This document shows positions 54,820-64,000 of a stretch of DNA of 64,000 nucleotides, piece by piece (positions within the stretch are counted from its first letter, which is position 1; every line of letters starts with the position of its first letter). A program made the translations under genes and the position numbers. Origin of the DNA: Onchocerca volvulus. Lineage: Eukaryota > Nematoda > Chromadorea > Rhabditida > Onchocercidae. The stretch is taken from contig HG738137.1 of assembly GCA_000499405.2 (NCBI GenBank), positions 7,006,001-7,070,000 on the forward strand. Reading direction: 5' to 3'. The notes beneath the pieces were generated by a model, which was not told where the DNA came from, searched no databases, and worked only from the letters and a program-made list of their open reading frames with translations.

Positions 54820-57800
54820 TTACGTCTTTTGTAGTACTTTCATACTCGGAGATGAAGTGACAACTGTGCGTATAGGTTTGGTCGATAAGTGTCGTGAACT
54901 TCTGGCAAATGAAGAATGTGATGGATTAGTTGTATCAGCTCTACTATCCATCTGTTGTTGTTTTTGTCTGTGACGCCTTCGTTCCACTTCACATCGTAAA
55001 CACCGTGATAAATTTGCTTCACGAAGGCAAATTTGGTGATACAAATGACCTAAAAAATTTTGCTTATGATAAAAATTTATCAATAAGTAGCAATTCGCAA
55101 ATTTTCGAGCTCTTTAAAATAAACTCAGCCGGATTACCTAAGACGACACAGCATCAGATGGTGAAATAAGCATCTGCCGCTGCGTGAAATTTCAAAAGAA
55201 ACTTACAATGCTCCTAGTAAATTATTCTAATTATCTATTTTTCCACTGTGTTGCGACATTAATCAACTTATGTCACTTTTACATTTTTATGAAATGTTAT
55301 TGTGGATTTAGTGAAGGAAATCATTCTGAAAGTTCAAGAGAAAAAGGACAACGTTTCAAATACTCACCGCAACGAAATATTGTGATGTAATCATCGTTAT
55401 GTGTCACTCGCATTTTCAGTGGTAGTGTACAACAAATACAGTTGCTAAAAGCGAATTGAAATTTAAAAGAAAACCACGGAATTATAAGAGAACTATTGTT
55501 GCTTGAGAAAATATGAAAAAGACTAAGTAGCATAAAGTGCATTTACATTAAACAAACTAACCCATCAACTGAAACAGTTAGGCTTCCACTCAATGACTTT
55601 GAATTGTTGACCACACTAGAAATACTGCTGGTTGATGCTGACGAGCTAGATCCAATATCTTCAACTGCCGAAATTTTAAGCTCTGTCAACACATCAGTCA
55701 TGACCTGAACAGTCGAATGTAATAACGAATGTTTACCAGTGATAATCTGAAACAATTCAATATCAGGAATGATATTGAATTGTTTCAGATTATCATTGAT
55801 TTGTTGATATAAAAGAGATTTTATAATCTATAGATGCCTAAATCTTATTAGATAATTTTGATGACACCACTAAAATGAACACCAAATCCTTGTTAATTAT
55901 TGGTGGCAAAAAAAATTGCATAACCTATGTGCAAGGGGAAAAAAATTATAATATTTCCACATATATACAAAAAATCATGGATCGAATTCCGGATAATCTA
56001 TTGTAAAAGTCCTACCTTTTTGGGCATTATATCGAGAAATCTGTTACATTCGTATGCCTTCATGACAACAAGCCATTGCCAATCTTCTATTGTTAAACAC
56101 GATGTCAATTTTTTATTATTTTTCAGAAATTCGAAAACTGTACTGAGACCTTCACAGTAACACATACAAAGCAGAAGCTATAAGCAGATAAGTAAAACAA
56201 AGTTTTAATCAATGTCATAATACATTTTCCAAATTTGAAAATTTTATCTTGACCTGAATTAAAAACTTTGTGTAAAATATACTTCAATTTAATATCGTTA
56301 TAAATGAAAACATAATTTCAAATAATTTTTACATCAATCTGACGGTAATTAATCTATTCGTCAGTAGTAAAATCAAGTAATTTCGATTGGTTGACAACTG
56401 CGAAAGATCGATCTCTCTTTATCAGCACTGATTTTCCCATTAATCATTCAGTACAATTCAAATTATGTATTCATAAAGACCATACCTGAGAAATCTTCAC
56501 CGCTGCCAACCATAAAAACTTTTTCGAACATTCGTCGAATTCCAGTCCTTCTCTCGAAATTTCAAAAGGAGAATTAACATCAACCCTTCTTTGGATCCCG
56601 GAAGATTCTGAAAAAAATTTCGCAACAATTCAAGGTAGTGAACTGTCATTAATTAGTGAAAATGTTTAAAACTTGAATTCAAGACAAAATTCTTCATCCC
56701 TATTTTCAGATTTACTAACTTTTTGTAAATACTGTGATATTTTTGAAAAATACTCGATATACTAAATCTTCGTCCCACTCCTTGGCCAACATTTGCACTA
56801 AATTTCCAGTGCATTTTTTGCTTAAGCTTCTTTTTTTAATTCTTTCGACCATTTCTCGAAGTGAAGAAGCTTTTTGTTCTGCAAAATAAGAATTTTTCAT
56901 ACATTTTTTATTCTCGACACAGCATTTTATCTTATTTTTATTTTTTCATTTAGAAATATTTTCAAAGATTATATAGTGTCGTCTTCCCTACCAGTATTCT
57001 GTACTAAAAAAGTTCTCAGTCGAGAGAAATACACTGAATTTATTGAAATATGAATATGAAGTCCTTATTATAGGATATCAATAACATAATTTATACATAA
57101 TATTTCGAAATTCCTGTGATAATGAAAACGAACTTAAATGATCATCGAATTCAAAAAAAGATGCGCACGCATCACACAGATTCTCTGAAGAACAATCATC
57201 ATTCTTCACAGCTGCAATACGGTATTCGAACAACTTTGTCCATTGCTCAATTGCGATGGGAACTCCACCAAGGGCAAATAGATCAACAGTAACCCGTAAT
57301 TGTGACATTTTTGGTCCAAATGTCATAACGTAATGCCAAAGTCTAGAGAATTTTTGTAACAGTGGAAATAAGAGTTTTCGACATCTAACAAATTTCATGA
57401 AATAGTAACGCATACCGGAACTTACGCGAACTATTATAAAAATAACTATGTTGCATTTTTTAATAGGAACGTACTGCTGGTACTGATACATGTGTAAATT
57501 AATCTTACAAAAATTGTCATTAAAATCCAAGATATTTTATGGAACTGATATCCACTATTTTTAATATATTTTTTCACTATTGATTACCTACTGTAAATTT
57601 TCTCTGCAAGAAAATTAAAGACAGAAAAAAAGTTCTCAAAATTAGCATTTCGAAGTATATCATTCTTTATCAAGCGTCAATCACAATGCTAATGAATGAA
57701 TCGTACAAATTCATAAACTAACAAACCTGTGTAAGCCACAAACTTGGCAGTAGTCTGAGTCTTTCCCATCTAGCTTTTCAGTTCCTGATGAAATTTTGGA

Positions 57801-60800
57801 TGCAATGGTGACTTCGTTGGATTGCATCAAGGATTTATCTCCACCATTTAATGTCATCGTTGCTTCCAAGCTTTTCATGCCAACTGAATCATTCTCCTCA
57901 TCATCGCCATTCATTGTCCAGGTCATTTCAATCGGTTGAACAGCCACAAAATTCTTTTCAACGACATAACTTTTATTCAACAACCTGCAAAATGTACTTC
58001 AAAAAATTCCTATCCATGAACAGAAAGTAATCCGAATAAGTCTTGAAGAAACAGATCAAAAAACAATTAAGAAATAGGGAATTGAAAATATGAGGTCCTT
58101 ATCAAAAAATCATTACCAAGATAAAAATATATGATTTATATAATGATATATTTAGATTGTAGACAAATCTACAAATGAACGATTTATTTTAACCCAGTAT
58201 CATTCTTTGACGATTGGTCGTTCAAACTATGTTCTGAACTTTCGTCTCCCTCTGGAGTCTCATTACAATTTAAGTTAAAATCTCCACTGGATGTGAGATC
58301 ACGTTTTATTGACTGCTGCTCTGAAATCCATTCGCAACATTCTGAATTCTCACATTCGATTTCAGGCATTACCTATAATTACACTAAGAGACTTATTACA
58401 AAGGTCAGTATTCGAAAAAGAAACCAAAATCAAATTCGATATCAAACGAAAATTTTAATTAAATTCGATATCAAAATTAGTTCTTTTTGTATGAAGGTTT
58501 CTCATTCGTTTTATAGTTTTTTTTCTCTTTATTTTTGCTAATTATAAGTATGAGAAGTTTGACTGTTTTTAGTGCTAATGTCAGACTTTATTTTGGGGGG
58601 GGGGGGGGGATTTTTAGGCAGTAGCAGTTTTTCTAGTTTTGTTTTATGGTAATGTTATACTTGCAGTGCGATTATAAAAACCGTATTTAAGAATATATTA
58701 TTGGTTTTTGTATTTTTTTGTTTTTTGATGGTTTTATTTTATTTTCTATGAGTTTTTTCTTATCAATTTTTTGGTTCTTTATTGGTTTTTATGCTTTTAT
58801 TAAGGATGGTCAGTATCCTGGTAGTTGGTTGCCTAAGGTGATTGATGCTCTTCCACCTGTTAGTTGTTTAGTTCATAGTAGAACTTTGGTTACTGCTGAT
58901 GTGATGTTGATAGATTGTAATTTAAATTCGATATCAAATGAGATAAAGCCGATTACCAGAGTAAAAGCGCAGAAAAACCGATCGACCTAGCTCAGTTTCA
59001 TAATAAATGTCTACAGTAAAGTTGAATTAGATCTTACATAGTTTAAAGATTTCTTATCTAATAATACTAAAAAATGATTTTGAATTAAAAATCAAAGCAT
59101 TATAATATGATACTTACGTTTCTCCTCCCAAGCGGCTTGATTCCTTTCACAATACGAGCTCCCCGTCTAGTTCGACGTATTGTCCGAAGATGTGCTACAT
59201 TGACATTTATGCTTAGTGGCATACTTTCCACACATTTTTCGAGCATTTCTAATGGATCACGCCGTCCAAAGAGAGTTTTGAAATCAACCTAAACAAAATA
59301 TATTAGAATATGTAAGTTTTAATAAAACTAATGTGTCCTCGATAGAGAAAACATCACTAAGAACATAAAACGGAAAACCCAAAAGTATTTGTTTTCGTTT
59401 TTTTTTACTTTATTTTATTTTATTTTTTTAACATCAACTATGCAATCTAAGAAATGAACTGCATGGAACAATACAACTTTGAAATTTTACTTTGAAAATT
59501 TTCCAGAAAATTAACAAACTAAAAGTAGCAGGACTTGAAATTTATGAAAATTTAAAACCAAACACCGAAATAATTCAAAACAAAAAAAATTTATTTGCTA
59601 AGCGAATAAATGACTGGACAACCATCTGTAAAATTTGAAAAACTCAATTATAATTCAACTTATGGATATTAGTTTTCTGTGGAATTATAATCATATAGTG
59701 TTTTCAACAATTACTGCAAAAATACGAAGAAATAGGCATTCATAATTCCATTAACTTCAAATTTAATTTAAATTTTCAAACTTATCGGTAAAAAACATAT
59801 CAACAGTTCTTAAGAACAACGAGCTCACTTGCATAGTTCGTTGTCTTTGTTTTTCTTTATCAATTTTGTGATCTCCAATCAATCGCTGAAATTTCTTTGC
59901 TATGACCAAATCTTTGGTTACATCGTCAATCGTTACCTTCAACATATTAAACATATTCGATCTTCAATATGGAACTAAAAGAATCAACAACTGCATGCAA
60001 GTATCAAAATTACATTCAATTCGAAATAATATTTTCTAGGAAAACCAATACCATCAAATTGAGAAAGACTATGGGAATTATTTTTAACTTCAAAATACTT
60101 CACAAAAAACAACTTTGCTAAAGTAATGGCAAAGAACCGCAAAAGCTATTGAACTGAAGAAAATGCATAATCAAGCAGTGATTTTATTCACTGAAAAAAC
60201 TTCATTCAATAATTGAATGAACTTCTTGACTGAATAAAAAGATAGAAATGAACCTGATGATCAAATAAAATTAAGCTGCTAGAACTATCTAGCAGTGTAC
60301 GGAGAGACTCGACACTACCATTACGTACCAATTGATTTGTTGGTATTTTTTCGACATCCAACTGTAAAAAACAAAATGAAATGGCTGAGTCAAAAATATT
60401 CTTAAAAAATATAACAACTAAATAACCAAATAATTAGTGGCTATTCGAAATTACCGTATTGAAAAATGAAAATGAAGACAGAGAGAAAATCTCACCAACA
60501 AGATTCGGGCTTCATTTATTAATTTCTTGCGACGTTCTTCTGGGTCTTCAAACTTTATTTCATCTTCACCAGTTCTTATCATAATATCTCGATTTAACGG
60601 CAAACTTTTCCGTTTCCAATCATTTTTTCTGGTTATGAATTGCCATAATTTTGGACAAAATTTATTCATGTGATTTTAAGACAAAATAAATTAAACTCCA
60701 ACTATGATTCAAAAAATTCTTGACAAAAGATTTTGAACATGCAACAAAATCTTACACTTTAATATGCAAAGTACTTTTGCTCCTTAATCGCAGAGGTGAC

Positions 60801-63800
60801 GGTGCTCTAAAAGTGAAGTCATCCTCATAACCACTGTTTTTCATGACCTGGACGACGCGATGAATACCTAAAGATATAGAAATTCTATGAATGAGGCTTG
60901 GAAAACCACAAAAAAGTCATAGAAAACTAAAGAACCTGAACTTAATTGATGAACTATTGCTTTTTGTTTCTTTTCAATAGTACCATTTTTCTTCAATTCA
61001 TTCAGAAGCTTGTGTAAAACATCGAACACATCCTATAATATATGTGAATATGAGTATGAGGCTGAAAGATCAAAGTTTCTATTACCAAGGCAGAACAAAT
61101 CAGTAAGGAAGAACTAAAAAAAAGAAAAACGATTTTAAAATACATGTGTTCTCGAACTTACATTTGTTACATGCGATTTAAAGTGATGAAATGTTATTTT
61201 GTTAAGGATATCCTCCAATTGCTCACAATTCCATACAGTGATTGAGTTGTAATTCTTGTTCATAATATAATCTACATAAATTAATTGTGCAGCCTAGAAA
61301 GCATTTACTTCATCGCGAAATCTTATATTATCTTTATGCATGTCAATTGTGTTTTTTCGAAATTATCAATATAATTATCACATAAAAGCCTTTACAATCT
61401 TACGATTTTCACTCTGAACATGATAATAATTATGATAAAGGCAACCAGTTATATCAAAAACAATAAAAAAAAAAACCATAGGAAAACGAACCAGCAAATA
61501 ACACTGTCTCCAATGAAGTTTTTCTACAGCTTTCTCAACTGTAAACAACGTTAACTTCCGTAAACTACCTGTTTCGGATAAAAGAAAGATATCAGCATCA
61601 TTTACCGCATACTCACTTACTGAACCTGAAATTTTTTTTCCATTCCCTGTTTTTTTGTAAGACCTTACTTTTTTTAATGTTTTTGAACTGAATAATAAAA
61701 TAAAAGAGTACCTATATAATCTACCGTACTCATAAGTACCAAATGACTATCCATGGGATCGATTAAACAAAACGCTGTATCTGTTTTCGTCAACAAAAAT
61801 AAATTACTGAAAAGCAGTTTTTAATGTAAAACTTAGCGAACTCGAAAATATAATATTAAAGTGTATAGAAGTACTTTGATAACAAAATTAGTGAATTTCA
61901 AAGCTTTACATGTTACACGGCATTTCTTATAAGTAAACAAATATTCGCTTAAAACCGGATAATTTAAATGTTTGAAATTAAGAGGCATATTTCACATTTC
62001 ACATTCATTTATTATGCGATATTATCTTTTAAGATTCCCAGGAAGTTTGCATTTCCAAACAAAACTATGGAAAATAAAAGTTGAGAAAAAAAAATTTACT
62101 TTTGACATTTGATCAATGACAGAAGTCCGAAATTGATACTCCGAACTTCATTAACATTAGCTATACTGTTAAATAAGTTATCATCTTTGAAGGAGATCAC
62201 AGGAAATCGACAAACAGATTTTAAATTTCGATACTGATGAGTGCTGCAATACCAAATATAGTGATAATAAAAAAACTAATATTTTTTGAACAGGATCCAA
62301 ATGTCTGAAAGAAATACTATGACGTATCAATCACAACAAAAGATAAATACGTTTAATTGTTTTTCTAAAATTCAAATAAATCAAAGATTTATAAAATCAA
62401 ATAAATACTATCTTGAAAACATTCAAATCCAAACCTGTAAACTACACCGCGACCATTGGCTTCCCATAATCGACCATTTGGACGACTTGCGAAAATCACC
62501 GTCAACCCGCTGCATCCATTTGTACTCATTGGTGCTATGCAGTTATTTTCTTCTCCAGACAGCGATTTTTGTTTTTGTTGGTCAGAATAGAAGATAGCAC
62601 CAAAATGACCTTTCCGTAATCTTTTTCCAACCTTAACTAATCAAAAAGTAAATTTTGATGAAATGCAACTTCCAAGGTTACCATTAAGAACAAAAACGTT
62701 ATTTGCAAATGACCAATATATGATGATGAATTAGGAATGAATAAATAATAAATAAATAAATAATTCTTGAAAGTCTCTTGAGGAAAAAAAGAAACGCTCT
62801 ACCAAGCAAGAGAAACAAAACATACAAATGATACAATCTATGGCATCAAAGACATTCATCCAGTATGCATAAAATTTAATTATTAAAGGGCTAAAACCAT
62901 AAACTTTATGAACAAAAGCATGCAACAAAACATAAAAAAGTTTTTGAACTAACCTGAATACAACTGTACGTCCTCAAATCACAAACACAGCATCGCGTTA
63001 AAGTAGAGGCAAGTAGACAATCATCATGTAAATCAAACTGAACAATTTCGCTGTCTGTTTCAAATATAATATCAGTTGGTGAACGAAAAAAATTGCGATT
63101 CTGAAACAATTTAATTTGAATTGATCCTTCAAATAGTGAGACGATGAAATCCGAAGATCCGAAAAAACATCTCATACAATCTTATTTAAAAAAAAAAAAA
63201 AACTTAATGGACACAAAAATATAACAAGTCTCACATGAATTAGAGTTCGACTAATTCGTCCTTTTGTGTCTCCAGCATATACTTTGGAACTATCACTGCA
63301 CCAACACAATTCTGTGATATGGATCGACTGACCATATTCATCTGTAAATTTCTTCAAATCTAAGATTTTTGTGAAAGTTCTACTTTTGACAAGAGAAGTA
63401 TAAACGAAACTAGCGGTGTAAAGTAATGGTATAATCACACAATGATGTCTATCTCATTGGAAAGATTTCTTTGCTTCGGAATTCATTAGAATAAAATTAA
63501 AAATTTCGAAACAAGTTATGTCCAAGTCTTTCATGAGTGAAAAAAACCAGAAACCAAAAAAAAAAGATGCCATATTAAAAAAGTCATTTTATGGAAGTTT
63601 ATAAAATCTAATTCGTCTAAAATGCCACTTTTTTTTTCTGATCGGTCGCTTCTCCAAATAATAAAAATGCAAATGAAGATCATCAAAAATTTACCTATAC
63701 CAACATGACTATCGGTAGAAAAAAGTGTTACAGGATTTTGACCGATACCAACAAGGACAGTAATTGTCAGAGATCCTTGTTTGCTTGCCGTTGCCAAATA

Positions 63801-63824
63801 TTTCTCATCAGGTGATATAGATAA
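54820..63824 (-). CDS. HPS5: HPS5-like BLOC-2 subunit with C-terminal RING-H2-like motif (5' end outside window)
   Basis: HPS5 is a beta-propeller plus helical-solenoid subunit of BLOC-2, which directs cargo to lysosome-related organelles. About 20 minus-strand exons are visible. The propeller part matches HPS5 block by block: LSISPDEKYLATASKQG (63824-63694), ITELCWCSDSSKVYAGDTKG (to 63234), LLASTLTRCCVCDLRTYSCI (63101-62954), then FASRPNGRLWEANGRG (62639-62437) and THQYRNLKSVCRFPVI (to about 62100). LFTVEKAVEKLHWRQCYLLA (61625-61490) matches the start of the HPS5 solenoid. Later exons at about 61297-61160, 60868-60755, 60669-60497, 59940-59830, 59290-59120, 58374-58190, 57983-57728, 57415-57085 and 56880-56720 are more divergent. 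The last three, 55746-55561, 55444-55368 and 55049-54820, join in frame and encode a RING-H2-like motif followed by a basic and Ser-rich tail. The first exon or exons lie beyond 64000. Confidence 0.88.
54940..55444 (-). other. RING-H2-like zinc-binding motif encoded across two exons
   Basis: Exon 55444-55368 encodes NCICCTLPLKMRV... ending in FRC. Exon 55049-54820 continues GHLYHQICLREANLSRCLRC. The junction is phase 1: G before the GTGAGT donor joins GT after TTTTTTAG to make Gly. The joined order is Cys-x2-Cys, about 24 residues, Cys-x-His-x2-His-x2-Cys, nine residues, then Cys-x2-Cys. All eight ligands of the RING-H2 pattern are present. Similar C-terminal RINGs occur in the HOPS/CORVET proteins Vps11, Vps18, Vps41 and Vps8, which share the propeller-solenoid plan with HPS5. 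Confidence 0.8.
55741..55794. repeat. Perfect 24-bp inverted repeat covering a splice acceptor
   Basis: The arms 55741-55764 and 55771-55794 are exact reverse complements, with a 6-base loop (AGGAAT). The next outer pair, 55740 and 55795, is also complementary. On the minus strand the inner end of one arm contains GTTTCAG followed by ATTATC, the 3' splice site and first bases of the HPS5 exon that starts at 55746. Confidence 0.97.
58540..58922 (+). pseudogene. Nuclear mitochondrial insert: decayed NADH dehydrogenase subunit 5 fragment
   Basis: This T/G-rich strand differs sharply in composition from the flanking intron. Reading with frame shifts, it gives FLGSSSF, then CSAIIKTVFKN, then from 58718 a stretch ending QYPGSWLPK, PPVSCLVHSRTLVTAD. 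These follow the order of blocks in the N-terminal third of nematode ND5 (DFLGVSSF, SGAMNTVLTNR, and the [27 protein letters not shown] core). With the invertebrate mitochondrial code AGA reads Ser, restoring LVHSSTL. The fragment has an in-frame stop, a 15-G run (58595-58609) and substitutions at conserved Gly and Ser positions, so it is not functional. It lies in the HPS5 intron between exons 59290-59120 and 58374-58190, antisense to the gene. Confidence 0.85.
58595..58609. repeat. 15-base G homopolymer
   Basis: Fifteen consecutive G within the mitochondrial-like insert; unique in this AT-rich window. Confidence 0.95.
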
Positions 63825-64000
63825 CTATAAGTGATTGGATTATGTCAGCAGTTTCGGTAAATCTGATATAAAACGGGACTTTTATGAAAAATTATAGGAA
63901 CTTAACATGACAAGAATGAACAAAGACTTCAGGTTTTCAAAATTCTTGAAGATGAAACTGAGTCAAAAATCTAGTGTAAAGTTAGGAAGAAGTGAATTAG
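63825..64000. other. HPS5 intron at the window edge
   Basis: The HPS5 exon at 63824 begins after a CTTATAG acceptor on the minus strand, so this segment is intron. The N-terminal exon or exons must lie past base 64000. Confidence 0.6.

Larger units (their letters stand above)
58432..58938. repeat. Three copies of a 15-bp direct repeat around the mitochondrial insert
   Basis: AAATTCGATATCAAA occurs at 58432-58446, 58461-58475 and 58924-58938. The last two bracket the mitochondrial-like segment. The first two are 29 bp apart. Confidence 0.95.

Noticed and set aside
55168..55190. A mini-exon between the two RING exons (CGGCAGATGC... to CTTAG)
   Set aside because: All available acceptors put a stop in frame, while direct joining of 55368 to 55049 completes the Cys-Gly-His motif.
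58718..58990. 90-residue plus-strand frame as a nuclear gene
   Set aside because: It is the ND5-like mitochondrial insert; T/G-rich, with upstream blocks in other frames.

Overview
The window is nuclear DNA of a nematode, most likely a filarial or other clade III (spirurid) species. The evidence is AT-rich DNA, many small exons split by introns of 150-700 bp, TTTCAG-type 3' splice sites, likely spliced-leader acceptors 15-20 nt before several start codons, and proteins that match the nematode forms of conserved eukaryotic families. I read the genes by joining exons in frame. For eight genes the exon lengths sum to a whole number of codons: SMG-5, UNC-37, SEC11, RPB7, RPS15A, TMX3, HERPUD and Derlin-1. 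The species call is inference; the gene calls rest on family sequence features recalled from knowledge, with no search run.

Layout from left to right: the 3' end of a short-chain dehydrogenase (1-352, +); Integrator subunit 3 (9759-1018, -), head to head with the decay factor SMG-5 (10224-14548, +); a 14-kb stretch with microsatellites and no convincing gene; the Groucho/TLE co-repressor UNC-37 (28571-32386, +); the signal peptidase catalytic subunit SEC11 (36059-34851, -) behind RNA polymerase II subunit RPB7 (37803-36867, -); ribosomal protein uS8/RPS15A (38474-39485, +), head to head with RPB7; a fold-back repeat element with an LTR-like part and an assembly gap (40157-41224); the ER thioredoxin TMX3 (41359-44771, +); the ubiquitin-like ER protein HERPUD (49504-46477, -), divergent from Derlin-1 (51894-53424, +); and an HPS5-like BLOC-2 subunit (about 63824-54820, -; 5' end outside the window).

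Functionally there is an RNA-processing pair (INTS3 and SMG-5) and an ER protein-biogenesis and ERAD group (SEC11, TMX3, HERPUD, Derlin-1) in about 19 kb. HERP and Derlin-1 are known partners in the same ERAD complex.

The most unusual items are: (1) a decayed mitochondrial ND5 fragment (a NUMT) inside an HPS5 intron, bounded by 15-bp direct repeats; (2) the 1,068-bp fold-back element with 5-bp target duplications; (3) a complete RING-H2-like zinc motif at the C-terminus of the HPS5-like protein; (4) a perfect 24-bp hairpin lying exactly over an HPS5 splice acceptor; (5) a GC-AG intron in TMX3. I saw no CRISPR array, rRNA, convincing tRNA or prokaryotic gene.
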